A DNA stretch of 64,000 nucleotides from Neoceratodus forsteri. Its lineage: Eukaryota; Chordata; Ceratodontiformes; Ceratodontidae. The stretch covers positions 693,361,501 through 693,425,500 of the forward strand of contig CM057454.1 in the NCBI GenBank assembly GCA_016271365.2, given 5' to 3'. The position numbers were made by a program, and so were the translations under genes. How positions within the stretch are numbered: the first letter of the stretch is position 1; every line of letters starts with the position of its first letter. The notes beneath the pieces are model-generated. The model was given only the letters and a program-made list of their open reading frames with translations, had not been told where the DNA came from and ran no database searches. This document shows positions 1-11,135 of this stretch, piece by piece.

Positions 1-3000
1 CAGGTTTTTCAGCATTTTGTTCAGATCTTCCAAGTTTTCTTGAAGTAAGATTCCTACCCCATACATCGGCAAAACTAAGTTAGATCCCTTAGTTTTTTGT
101 CTGAAAGGTTTGAAATATACTCTTTATTTTAATCCCCATCTCCCCCCCCCCCGTCCTCTTTAGCCTTTTCCTTAAGTTTCACTTGGTCATCTGCTCCTTT
201 GATTATCTCTTCTTTCCCTTCAGGGGGTTCAACCTCTACCTCAAAGGTTTGCCTGTTTCATTAACTTATTTCCTTTTCCCTTCTTCCCCTTACTCTTCCT
301 GTCCTTTTTTCCTGCCTTTTTTCTCCCTTTGTTCTTTTTCTGTTTTGTTCCTTTTATCACCATTTTGGAGGCATCTTGTTCCTTTATTTCAACCTGTATG
401 TTACTGATTCCTTGACTTTGCCCAGTAACTGTCACCTCTTATAGACTGGGTTGTCCTTCTTTAGTGTTTTAACATCTTCTTGCCACTTCTTATCTATCTT
501 ACTGTTTTATTTCTTTTTTTCTGTGTTCTTTATATCTCACTCCACTGTCTTTCACTTTTCCTAATATACTTTTTTCCTGTTTTTCTCCTTTCTCCCATAG
601 CATAGCATGGATCATTTTCAGTTCTTAATATATACTATCTTCTCTTTTACTTTCTTCTGGGAGCATAATTAATTCCTTCAACTCTGAATCCTCAGTCTCT
701 AACAACAGTGGTGACCATATACTATGATCTTTATCATTTTCTTCCTCGGCTAATACTATTGTTTCATTTCCTACCTTATGATTCTGAGATTTGTTTTCTT
801 TGCCCTTTCTAACCTCTTCTGCTCTTTTCCAATTTGTCAAACCTATTCTTTTTAGAAATTAGATTTCTTTTTGGATTTCCACTAATTCATTATAAATCAA
901 TAAGTTAGCCATATACAAATGATAATTGGACATCTCTTGCTATGCTTTCCACATCAGTCATCTCCATCCCCTCTGAACTCATAACCTGGGTTTGCCTCAT
1001 TGTTCCCCCTGAATCCTCCCAGTCCAGTTCACTGGTATCCATACAATTTAATATTCCTGATAGATCTATCTTAATCACCTGGTTATCTATTTATGTATTC
1101 TCCCCAGATTTAACATTATAGTTTATTTCCTTTTCTTTTAATTCTTCAATTTGGTTGCTCTTGTTACCTTCCCTTCTCCTCTCTACTTTCTCCTCTGATG
1201 CACTTAATTCTTCTTTTATAGAATAGCTCATATTAGAGATATCTTTATTTAATGCATCTATATCCTGAAATACATCTAAAAACTTCACTCTTGATTGTGG
1301 TGTTTCACATGTTTTTTATTATCGTTATTTTCTTTTTCCCCCCTTTACACTACAACCTTTCCCTCTCTCTCATTACTAATGTTATTTAGAAAAAAGAAAT
1401 CAGTTATTTTTACTGTTGGTATTGATGTCTTATTCTTTCCCTTTTTACCTTCCCCATCTTCACTATTTCCACTACAATCTCTATGTATTTCCCTTTAACA
1501 CTTTCTTATTTGAATGATCTCTTCTTCCCCTTTCATATTTTTTCTGATTTCTTTGATTTACAGGAAGTTTGAAGCTTCCAAATCTCCAGAGCTACTCTTC
1601 CTTGAGATGTTCATTCTCCCCTTTTTGTTTTTAAATAAATGGTACACATCTGTTAGGGTCTTGCCACTTCTAGTGGTTACAGACATATTATATACTGTGT
1701 AATAGAAAAGAGAAATAGAATATGCAAAATGTATCTTAAATATAAATGATTCCTAGACACTAAAGTCAAATATGTATATTACTATAAATTACATATAAGT
1801 GTACATATGATTGCACACAACTATCTGCCAGGATATTACCAGATACTAACATAGCAATAACAATATGTTCCACAAGTATTTGTCCTTGATAAGTATCAGT
1901 TTTTGGGTCTGAGGTCTTGTTTCTCATAGATTTCTAAGTATACAATTTAGTTTGGTTCCTCCTAAAGTGCTTAAAGTGTATAAGGTGCGTGTAATACTTT
2001 TTAGAAGTCCTTGCTGTCCTATATTCAAAAAGTCCTGGAATCTAGTTCTAAAAAGTTTGTTTTGGTCAATATTCAAAACATAACCAAATCTAACAGTCTC
2101 ATTGCAGAATTAGCCAGTTATATAGTTGCAGCATAGTTGAAGGGTTCTCAAATCTTAGGTTTCCCCCAGTCTTTCCAGCCGATGTGAAAATGTTCTCTTT
2201 TTTGATGTTTCAAATGTTGTCCCTGTTCTACAAATATCGAACTACACATATACAAGGGTAATCTGTTTGGTTGCCAGGGTACCAGATAGTGGAAATGATG
2301 AATTTTCTTCCATCCACAAAACTTTGTACACTAAAAATGAAATAAAAACACCTGATAACATCTTACACCAACTGGTGAACCCTGAAAATAAGGTAACAGT
2401 ACATTCAATATAATTAGTAAAACTACCTCAAAACATTTAAAACAATTTGCTTATTTATGTAGGTTTTTATAATTAATAAACAGACACTTCATTATAGAAA
2501 TAAGATCCTACTATCATTTATTATTGTTTACTCACTTTTCAGAACTCTTAAAATCTTGTCCCCAGGTTGCTGTAATGTTACCCCACGGTGCACAGTGCAC
2601 AGTGCTTCCTTCTTTACTCATTATATCAAGTTTTCCAAGCTATAAAAACCATAAACTCCAAATACTACTTCTGTGGTTTCTCCCACTAGCAGCAAGTAAT
2701 ATCAGAAAGATACACTGCTGAATGCACTTCTGCACGGGCATTACCAAATATAATGTAACTCTCCAAAGAGGATTATTTCCGAGATAAATTTATATTAAAA
2801 GTCTGTACTCTGGTTTTAACCTGATAGTATCTCAAAACACCAGAAATAAGCCAAAAATACTTTAACTGGTGTCTTAGAAGCATGGCTCAAGTCAACTCTG
2901 TCGCCCTTCCCTCCTGGACACTTGTAGTGGTGACTGTCTAACAGAACACCAGTGCCTGCACTTTTGAACCCTTAGATTATGTGCACTATTGGTCCAATAG

Positions 3001-3660
3001 GGACCCTCCTTCCTGGTTCTTAAAAAAAACTCTTTTAAATTTAAAAACTCTTTTAAATATTGAGTTATAAATTCCTTTTACAGTTTAAATCTTGTTTTAT
3101 GAATTCATGCCCTAAACCTGCCCCCCCAATATAATCTTTCTTTGAGGAAGTTTAGTATCCGTGATTTTCAAACTATAAGCACACTTCAGCTCTCCGTTTC
3201 GTATTATCATCTGTATAACTGGACAAAAGTGAATTATTGCACAGAGAGTAAATACAAAATCCACAGTATCTTCACTCAGCAAGTCCCAATGCAGATATAC
3301 AGAAGCAAAACGCAGACATCCTCTTTGCTCGGCAGAGCATAAGGCTGCATAAACCCCCACGGGTTCCACTAGATGGACCTTGACTTCTGGGAGCTCCTTC
3401 CACTGCCAAGGACTCTATCCCCCCAGCAGGTATCCAGAGGCATCTCCCATCTCTCTCCAAGCCTCTTTCTTGGAGGTCCAACGAGCAAAAAACTGGTCTG
3501 GAAAGGTTAGACAGCCTACAATCTAGTGTGGCAATGATGGCATACCTGTCATTAAAAATATTAAAGTTGATCTCTGACTCATGCTGCAGTTGTTTTCTCC
3601 CTAATGGCTTAGTGGCCTGCTTGTTCCTCTCCACTGCCCACTCACCTGTCTGTCAAATAA
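1..3660 (-). mobile_element. CR1-like LINE, 5' leader and ORF1 region, runs off the left edge
   Basis: Read on the minus strand, about 3660 down to 1700 is a long non-coding leader and 1300 down to 1 is a Lys/Glu-rich coding-like stretch. The assignment rests on homology seen within the window. The reverse complement of 1700-3655 matches 58880-60900 along its whole length, in the same order, and that sequence precedes the endonuclease and reverse transcriptase of the CR1-like LINE at the right edge. Shared landmarks include the block ending in 'ccaaggactctatcc' (3405-3420), the phrase 'tggctggaaagactg' (minus strand near 2180) and a 'ctaagccatt' block near the 5' limit (3600-3620). ORF2 is not in the window. 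The 5' limit near 3660 is where similarity between the two copies fades. Confidence 0.6.
240..1290 (-). pseudogene. Broken ORF1-like Lys/Glu-rich coding remnant of the left LINE
   Basis: Three minus-strand open segments (1288-1091, 840-625 and 435-241) are rich in Lys, Glu, Asn and Ser, with coiled-coil-like heptads such as IKEELSASEEKVERRREG. They are separated by stops and frameshifts. Their place downstream of the leader shared with the right-hand LINE makes them the likely ORF1 of that element. No zinc knuckle or other named domain is visible. The T/C-rich appearance of the plus strand here is simply the complement of A/G-rich coding DNA. I infer ORF1 from position and composition only. 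Confidence 0.35.
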
Positions 3661-3984
3661 ACACATGGCTGTCACATGGGTCACCAGTATCACAAGAGAT
3701 AAGGTGCACAATGTCTTAGCTATCCATGCCACTGGACCATTATGGTATTGATAACCCTTAATAAATATGGCATTTATGTGAGTATATATGAATCTCAGTA
3801 TAGCAGTTGAGGTTCAAAGTTGTACTCTTAATAGTGCTTTAAAAAAGTCAGCTATGGCAGTTCTAGCTTTTTTGAATCCTGGGTACCCCAGACATCTGAG
3901 CTATATAGTAAGATCAGTTCTATTTTCATGTTTCCAGGAGTGAGTTTTGAGTATAAAGAAGTACCAGAATATTTGTGATTAAAT
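3661..3984. other. Unassigned spacer
   Basis: AT-rich sequence with no domain-bearing frame and no repeat structure that I could recognise. It lies between the 5' limit of the left LINE and the hAT MITE. Confidence 0.4.
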
Positions 3985-3992
3985 TTCAGAAG

Positions 3993-4438
3993 TAGAGGTG
4001 GGCAGAAGTTGTAAATTCCACTTTTGCAGAATGCCAACGAAAATTCGGAAATTTCGCTGAATTTTCTGAACTTTCACCATTGGCAAGATTGAATTTTTCC
4101 AAATGTGTTTGGTAAACTTTTGCCCTGTTCTGCAGAGTTTTTGACTGAACTGTATAATAATACACATGAACTGAGGAACAAGAGTTCTGAGGAATTTTTT
4201 TCTGCAGTTTAGTGAACTATTCCACAATGCATGTAATTATTCCGCAGTTCAGTTATCAGTTCTGCAGACTTTTTTCTCCACAGTTTAATAGAATAAACTG
4301 CAATATATAAATTTATTCCACTGTTTTAAGTTGGAATTTCCATGAAAATTGCTAATTTAATTTCCACACCTTCACCGAAACGAAACTCTGACTTTCACAG
4401 AAATTCCACCGGTGAAAGTTTTTTTTCCCACACCTCTA
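3993..4438. mobile_element. hAT-type MITE with perfect 8-bp target site duplication
   Basis: A 446-bp non-coding element. Its ends are inverted: 'tagaggtgggca' on the left and the reverse complement of 'cccacacctcta' on the right. It is flanked by identical 8-bp duplications 'ttcagaag' at 3985-3992 and 4439-4446. An 8-bp duplication with a TAGAGGTG-like end is characteristic of the hAT superfamily. The interior is AT-rich with repeated 'ttctgcag/ttccgcag' words and has no transposase, so it would depend on a transposase supplied elsewhere. Boundaries are exact from the duplication. Confidence 0.85.
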
Positions 4439-4738
4439 TTCAGAAGTTCTTTTATTACTTGTTTTGCTTTATGATTCTGGTCCATTACATGTTCTGACCA
4501 TTTGCCATTGTGAGACATTTTACACCAAAATATTTACAGCCTTTGACTACTTAATTTTTTTCAGTACCCAGAAAGAAACACTTTGGGCAGTTATCACCAA
4601 AAATTAAGATTTTTGTTTTACTAAGGTTAATTTGTAACTGGTGAAGATTGCATAAGGTACTAAATGTATTCATTTTTCTTTGTAGACCTGAAGGTGAAAG
4701 TGAAAAAAATGAACCATAACATCAACATTAGCAAGATA

Positions 4739-6395
4739 GGAAACATAGAAACATAGAATTTGATGGCAGATAAGGTCCGCTTGGCCCTCCTAGTCTGGCC
4801 TTTTCACTACCTAATGGATAAGCTGCAGATCCTAGTTAACCAACAGCCTACTTCCTCCTACCCCCCACTAGAATTGCCTTATGTCTGTCCCATGCATTCT
4901 TAAATTCCCCCACTGTTTCTGACTCCACGACCTCCTCAGGAAGGCTGTTCCATGCATTCACAACCCTCTCCATGAAAAAATACTTCCTCACATTACCTCT
5001 GAGTCACCCCTCCATCTTTAAATTGCACCCCCTTGTTCTTGCATATCTCTTCATCTGAAAGATGCTACACTCTTGGACTTTGTTGATTCCCTTGAGGTAC
5101 TTGAAAGTTTCTATCATGTCCCTCCCCCCTCCTTTCCTCAAGAATATACATATTAAGCTCCTTCAGTCTCTCTTTGTATGTCTTCTGGTGCAGACCCTGC
5201 ATCATTTTGGTTGCTCTCCTCTGGGCAGCCTCCACTCTGTCTATGTCTTTGTGGAGATGGGGTCTCCAGAACTGCACACAGTACTCCAGATGGGGTCTCA
5301 CCGACTGTCTGTACAGAGGGATAACAACTTCCTGTTTTCTACTGGTGATGCCTCTCCCTATGCATCCCAGTATCCTCCCAGCCCTTCTTACTGCCTTCTC
5401 ACATTGCTTGCTCACCTTTAGGTCATCTGATATAACTACCCTCAAGTCCCTTTTCATTTTTGTTGTTGCCAGTATCTCACCCCCATTGTGTACTCTTCCC
5501 CTGGGTTTTTGTTTCCCAGGTGCATTACTTTGCACTCCGTTGCATTGAATCTAAACTGCCGTACATTTGACCCTTCCTCCAACCTTGCCAAGTCCCTTCT
5601 CATCCTTTCCAATCCACCTTGTGTATCAACCCTGTTGAGAGCTTTGTGTCATCTGCCAAGAGACATACTTTTCCTTCCAGTCCCTCTGCAATGTCACTAA
5701 TAAAGACATTAAAAAGGACCAGACCCAGTACTGAACCCTGTGGTACCCCACTAGTAACCCCCCTTTCTTCACTGTGGACTCCATTTACTATTACCCTCTG
5801 CATCCTGTTGTCCAACCAATGTTTTACCCAGGCTACCACCTTAGGACCCACTCCAAAGCTGGCTAACTTGTTTATTAATCTTTTTTGTGAGACTGTGTCA
5901 AATGCCTTGCTAAAGTCTAGGTAGGCCATGTCCACAGCCCCTCCCTGGTCTACTGCTTTAGTCACCCAGTCAAAGAAATCAATTAGATTTGTCTGACATG
6001 ACCTTCCCACTGTGAATCCATGCTGCATTGGGTCCTGTGCCTCACTGGCCACTAGATAATCAACAATTCTTTCCTTCAGAAGTGATTCCATCATTTTCCC
6101 TACCACAGAGGTCAAACTGGCAGGTCTGTAGTTTCCTGCCTTTGTTTTGCTCCCATTTTTGTGAACGGGAATCACATCCACCCTCCTCCAGTCGTCAGGT
6201 ACCACACCATTCTCCCATGATTTGTTAAAAAGGGTAGTCAATGGTGTTACTAGTTCTCCTCTTAGTTCTTTTAGAATTCTGGAGTGAATCCCATCAGGCC
6301 CCATTGCTTTGTCTACCCTCAGTTTTAGGAGTTCTTTCAGAATCCTTTCTTCCGTGAAAGGACTGATATTGACCCCCTATCAAGTGTAGTTTTAA
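4739..6395 (-). mobile_element. CR1-type LINE, 5'-truncated
   Basis: A minus-strand non-LTR retrotransposon fragment. Its 3' end, at the left, carries 'aaacatagaaacataga' (4741-4757), the short direct-repeat tail seen on CR1-type elements; the same tail in plus orientation occurs at 35209-35241. The 5' edge near 6395 falls inside the RT upstream region, so the endonuclease and ORF1 are missing. Such 5' truncation is usual for target-primed reverse transcription. No target duplication is visible, as is common for CR1. It abuts the decayed LINE that begins near 6400. Confidence 0.9.
5065..6380 (-). pseudogene. CR1 ORF2 reverse transcriptase, C-terminal two thirds
   Basis: The segment 6304-5600 encodes the RT fingers and palm: [10 protein letters not shown], then [18 protein letters not shown], the [14 protein letters not shown] motif, [12 protein letters not shown] (first catalytic Asp), [15 protein letters not shown], and LADDTKLS at 5648-5659. 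The usual FADD box has Leu in place of Phe here. A second segment in another frame (5535-5065) continues into the CR1 thumb and C-terminal region, with SVRPHLEYCVQFWRPHLHKDIDRVEAAQRRATKMM. A frameshift near 5600 separates the two, so the protein is dead. In CR1 elements this protein copies RNA at the target site. Both catalytic aspartates of the ADD box are retained. Confidence 0.92.
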
Positions 6396-6429
6396 TCTTT
6401 GGGGAGTAAAATTCCTTTTCCAATATTTA

Positions 6430-7760
6430 ATTTAATAAACTGATAATATAAATATTAAATAGGCAGGATGCCAGATGAAAACCCTGCATAACCTCTCTAA
6501 TAACAATGAATGAAGGTTATAAGTTACAGTACCAAAATTATAATATCTGCTGACTGTACTAGAACCTGCATAAAACTGTATAATAGATATTAGAATTTTA
6601 TGACCTAAACCCAAATGAGACATGTTCTGCCATATTATTTATATGTTAAGGCAATCAAAAGTCACTGCAAAATCTACAGAAAGAGAGTAAAGTTTCATTT
6701 TTCTCAGTTTTATATATTTTTCCATGAGATGTGATATAATACACATAGATGATGTGATCAATAGTAGAAGAGCCTGCATGAAAACAAGCTTGATATTATT
6801 TTTGTTCCCTTCTATCCAATTCAAAAGCCTCTCAAATAAAGTTTTTTGAAAAAGAAAATCTTTGCTATAGAATCCAATAAACCTATTGGTCTAAAATCTG
6901 TGGCATATAAATAAATATTTTTTGTGGATAGGAACCACAGTATTTTTCCCAGCAGTCTGTAATGTACCTGTGTAGCAGGCATTTATTAAAGATGTTGGTT
7001 AACACTGAGATCCATATACTTAGATTATTGTTAACATAATTTCAGTAGCATACCTTCTAGGCCTGGGGTCTTATTTCAGGCAAAATAACACATTTTCTCT
7101 TCTGCCTCACCCATAGTGAAAATTAAAGGCTTACTTGTTATGGCTAATTCTATATAAGTTGACCATAGATTGTGTGATAGTTAATATGACTGGAATGTAT
7201 TTTCTTTATTGAACAACCCACATATCTTTTGAAACATAAATTGATAAACATGGTTGTTATGCATTTGTGACCTTCACAACTAGGAATAAAATGTGTTTTT
7301 GTTTGTTTGCTTTAAGATTTACTGCTTTGTTCTTTTCCTCCAAAGAGGCAATTGATGTTTCACTTTATAGTACATCCTTCAACAAAATGTACACACTGCT
7401 TTCTTTCTAGATTTAAATTTTAAAAATGTCACTTAATGGGGTTATTTTTTTTTTTTGCCCTTCTAATGAGTTTTGTGAGTTTTCCTTCTGACTTAATACA
7501 ACCTTTATCAAATCTTGAATTTGTTCTGTTATTAACATTTCCCTTTGGTACATATAATATTTGGTGAAAAAACTCAAACACTTTTTCCAGTAATTTGTAA
7601 CTTGATGCTGGCTCTGTTTCTGCCATAATCATTGATAAAGTGTTAGCAATGCCATTAGAATACAAAACTGCATTAATTTTATCAACAACTTCTCCTTCCA
7701 ATTTAAGCCTTGCATTGCTTCTCATGTCTAACAAAACTGATGAAGGATCCAATGTCAACT
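6430..7760 (-). pseudogene. Linker and reverse transcriptase remnant of the unresolved LINE
   Basis: 7758-7429 encodes a 109-residue linker-like segment (SYKLLEKVFEFFHQILYVPK). It is followed by heavily mutated RT sequence that includes AGSSTIDHIYVLYHI near 6750 (the position of the R-GxST-DH motif), YSLSVDFAVTFDCLN near 6650 (position of the first catalytic Asp, D-xAFD), and MSHLGLGHKILISII near 6620. The ADD box is not recognisable, because the remnant ends near 6430 or the region is too decayed. Non-functional. Confidence 0.6.
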
Positions 7761-7927
7761 CATCACTTTCCTGCTTTGTACTTATTGCAAGTGCTAATGT
7801 AAGTAAGCAAACAAAGTTTAATTGTCCTCAGATTCCCTGGCCAATGAAGACACAGACATGCTGTTTAGTGGGTGCTCAGATGGACAATAATTTTACTAGT
7901 TTTAAAGTAATGATTTACAGGTAACAT

Positions 7928-8944
7928 CATCATCATGGTCCAACATCCCATGCACATATCCTCATTATCATTTTACATCAATTCCATTTTCACATCCCAT
8001 CCACTTTTATATACAGAATTATATATCTACATATTTATACATCTTCATTTTTCTTCTCCCCCAGGTGTACACCTGGGTGTTGCTCTGATCTTTTCCATTT
8101 CTTCTCCCGGTACCAGTGTACACCAATACCGATCTTGACTTTTCTGGAGTTCTGCGGCCTTCTGAGTTCACCTGTCTCCCCCTCGCCCCTTGCTTACTTC
8201 TTTCCTTCCCCTCTTGCATACATCAGCTATCCACCATGGCTGTCTCTTGATCAGCCATTTCTTCATGTACCTTGAATATATATATTTCCCCCATATTTTT
8301 TTTACACAAATCTCTATGGGATTCTTGGTGCCTACTGCCATCCACCTTCGGCAGTCCATCATACCTCAGATGCCTTATTGACCAGTGACTCCCTTGTAGG
8401 GTCAGTGGGAGGCAAAAGCTCCAAGTAGCAGAAAAAAGAGAGCTCTTTAAGGCCAGGCATCAGCTTTTAAACCCCTTGGCCCCACTCTCTCTCTTTTTGG
8501 GCCAATGGACTGCCTGGCTCTTCCAGTGCAAGCCCTCCCCTTTTGTGAGGTCATGTTTACCTCACTGCAGAGAAGCAGTATTTTGTAGTGGTTTAAGACT
8601 CTAAGCTGCAAACCTGGAGAGCTGGGTTTGAATCCCACAGCTCCAACTTGCATACTATGTGACCTTGAGCAAGTCACTTAACTTCCTTGTGCTCTCAGGT
8701 CACACCTGTAAACAAGCTTTTAGCTTAATGTGTCTCTACTGGTAAAAAAAAGTCCCTTGTGGCCCTCCCACCACTGAATCATCCTATCCCCACCCCTTCC
8801 CCCTTCCTCTTACCTTATTCTTCTCTCCTCCAATCCTCTGAGTTACCACCACTTGCTGGAACACTGAGACAATAGTGTTTGCCCTTAACCAGGCAAACCT
8901 CTTTTCTTAAGCACCCTTCCCAGGAGGCTCTAGGCTCTGAACAA
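7928..8944 (-). mobile_element. Insertion into the unresolved LINE, source unknown, with trinucleotide 3' end
   Basis: The linker of the surrounding LINE resumes cleanly to the left of 7927 and its endonuclease stops to the right of about 8950, so this block is inserted. Its left edge is a short (cat)n run (7926-7936), which on the minus strand would be a (GAT)n 3' tail of the kind found on RTE-like elements. 'taacat' occurs on both sides (7922-7927 and 8945-8950) and could be a target duplication. No protein domain is visible. The 'ggggtttaaaag' word on the minus strand near 8470 could be TATA-like. Identity is open. Confidence 0.4.
8580..8705 (+). mobile_element. tRNA-derived SINE with CORE/MIR-like body
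   Basis: A pol III box A-like word 'tagtggtttaag' (8585-8596) is followed 28 bp later by a box B-like 'gggtttgaatccc' (8624-8636). Then comes 'gtgaccttgagcaagtcact' (8659-8678), which is the hallmark of the CORE/MIR SINE body in vertebrates. The rest of the CORE region and the 3' LINE-like tail are not clear. The copy lies inside the 7928-8944 insertion. It is old, and box A is degenerate. Confidence 0.75.
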
Positions 8945-9085
8945 TAACATATAATTAAAATCAACAATATAAGAAAAAAGAGATGAAGTAATTATGATAT
9001 ATAATATAAATGACAGTGCATAAATAGTAAACTAAGTTACTTGATTACTTGGTAGTATAAAACAATAGGAGGCCAAGTGGGTAGA

Positions 9086-9905
9086 TTATTTCCCATTATT
9101 TTTAGACTGAAAGTAATTGAGAAATAACAAGTAGCTATCCAGATGAATACAAGGAGAAAGCCTTCTTGAATAGGTGGGAACACAATAACTTTCTCCACTC
9201 ATATCTATATGAAGTTTGGCAAATAATGATATATTTTCAGGATTGCAAAGAAGAAAATCTATTGTACTCTGTCCATTTGGATTGAAATTTGTATCATTAC
9301 CTTTCTCATCTCCTTTCAAACCTTTATTTAAAATAATGAAATATTTTCAACTATAAATACTATTAAAAGTTTTCAATTATCATTATGATGTTCATCATAT
9401 TATTCCTACCAGTTCCATAGATTGTGTCAATACAGTCTTTGAAGTTATCAATATTGTCATAATCCACAAGTCTAGCAGTAAAGTCCCCAGCAATTAATGA
9501 TGTAACTGGAGTACAGTATTTACTCATAGCAGCTGCTATATCTGAAGACAAAAATGACCATAGATCTGAATTATACTGTAATGACCATTTTGGTGGCAAA
9601 TAAACATTTGTGAGAATTCAAATCTTATTCCATTGAAGAAGAATTATGAAGAAATTAGTGGTAACTTCATCTTTTTCTAAGATTTTTATTCCAGGCCTTA
9701 TCTTAATATATGTTATTATGCCTCTTATGTGGTGACCAAACTTATTAAATGGCATAGCTGGAGCCAACAACACATAATATCCATTATCAGTCACATCTGG
9801 GCTTCAACTTTATTGAAAACAAAGTAACATAAAGCATGTTACAAAGATTGTCCATTCCAAGTCCATTAGTTTTCCTGCCAGGCCAAATATGTTCCATGAA
9901 AGAAA
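9086..9905 (-). pseudogene. APE-type endonuclease domain of the unresolved LINE
   Basis: On the minus strand the frames spell LSWNIFGLAGK near 9900 (normally the N-terminal SWNI/WN motif), DVTDNGYYVLLAPAMP near 9790 (after the usual QETW position), TNVYLPPKWSLQY near 9600, and LIAGDFTARL near 9480, the GDFNAR motif with Asn replaced by Thr. Then come GQSTIDFLL near 9260 (S-IDY/F) and ESYCVP, which replaces the SDHxP motif, so the catalytic His region is damaged. In active LINEs this domain nicks the target DNA. The segments sit in different frames separated by stops. Confidence 0.7.
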
Positions 9906-11005
9906 ATTATTTTCTATAGAGAAGCAGCCAGAAATGTTAATCAAAACTGATTATGAAATATTACATGAACTGGTTAGTAAATTTCTCATGGTGTGAAGTC
10001 TATTTATTATATCACAGGATCTAATTTATTAAATACTGTAAAAAACATTTTGGAAGTAAAGTGATAATTTTAAGGTGAGGTCTGCGGGCAGAATTTGTAA
10101 TTTTGCACACCCCTAATTTATGCTATTGGAATGTGCCCAAGAATACCTACGACATGTCCTTCCTCTTGCAGGGGCTACAAAGTATCGCTTGTCGTATGTG
10201 AGAAAAGCAATGCCACCTAAGTATAGTACGAGATGATGCAATAACAGAGTTCTACAGTGTTGCTGGGGAACAATAACAGTAACACCTTCTAGTGGGGAAA
10301 ATCTAATAGAAATGAAAGTAAAGAGCTCAGTATAACCTTTCTAAATGATGATGATTTCACATTAGTTGTATGTTTACAGCTGCTGCCTTCAGGACTTGGG
10401 GTCCAGGTTTGAATCCAAGGAAAGGCTGTTGTTGAGTTTGCCCTACTGAAAGGAGAGACATAAAGCTAACAAGGAAGGAATGCTTCCACCTTAAAATAGG
10501 AGATGCTGAGATGCTGTGTTGCAGGTCTGAAAAGTGGCCTGTGCATAGCACTAACATCTAAATGTGATCTGAGGTACTGTAGTAAGAAAACTCCATTATA
10601 TGGAGGAGTAGTAACATCAGTTCCCACTGCCCTCTAATGGATAGGACTGATCAGAAATATAAGTAAAAAGCTCAGTTTAGCTTCCATGTTAATAGGAATA
10701 TCCAGATGGTTTGTGTTGCTTCATTCAGGACTCAGGATTTTTGGTTTGATTCTAGTAATGGCTCTAGGGGAGTCTGCCCATCTGAAGATACAGCCATAAC
10801 AGCTGACAAGTTACAAATTTTAAGTTCTGCTGTTTTGTTAATTCAAAATGTAGTGAACGCTGTTACTAAGGCTGTGCATGGACTGAATATTTTTCCCAAA
10901 TACTGTGAATAATAGGCTTCCCAAATATTCTGCTAGACCTCCTCAATAGTCCACTGTTTGGCCACTATTCAGGAAGCACTGCTCGGTGGGTGAGATTTGA
11001 GTGTA

Positions 11006-11008
<3 letters not shown>
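9906..11008. other. Intergenic stretch with a diverged direct repeat
   Basis: No gene seen. 10250-10425 and 10600-10765 are diverged direct copies. Both contain an 'aagtaaagagctcagt'-like word followed by a 'ttcaggact' word and a 'ggtttgaatcc'-like word (10405-10415 and 10743-10753). The last resembles a pol III box B, so a pair of old SINE copies is possible, but the box A to box B spacing is too long to be convincing. A 'ggctgtgcatgg' word near 10870 resembles a hAT end without a matching partner. Confidence 0.4.

Positions 11009-11036
<28 letters not shown>
11009..11036. repeat. (GT)14 microsatellite
   Basis: Uninterrupted GT dinucleotide run, followed by a short TA/TG-rich stretch to about 11080. 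Confidence 0.97.
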
Positions 11037-11135
11037 TGTATATGCATGTGTGTGCATATATATATGTATATATGTATACCGACACCCCTCTACCACTACT
11101 TTTAGTTCCACACAGCTCCAATGTGACTTTTATTT

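Larger units (their letters stand above)
6400..9905 (-). mobile_element. Decayed APE-type non-LTR retrotransposon of unresolved clade, split by an insertion
   Basis: A minus-strand LINE remnant. Apurinic-type endonuclease motifs lie at 9905-9086, linker and RT motifs at 7760-6430, with about 1 kb of foreign sequence (7928-8944) between them. Many stops and frameshifts show that it is old. The motif style (SWNI at the start of the endonuclease, YLPPKW, GDF-AR, AGSSTIDHI in the RT) differs from the CR1, L2 and L1 elements in the window. I could not assign a clade by eye; a Vingi-, Jockey- or RTE-like relative is possible. The 3' end is hidden next to the CR1 at 6395. Confidence 0.7.

Noticed and set aside
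8585..8650. tRNA gene
   Set aside because: Box A and box B-like words are present, but no cloverleaf acceptor or anticodon stems can be formed, and the CORE/MIR body follows directly. It is a SINE.
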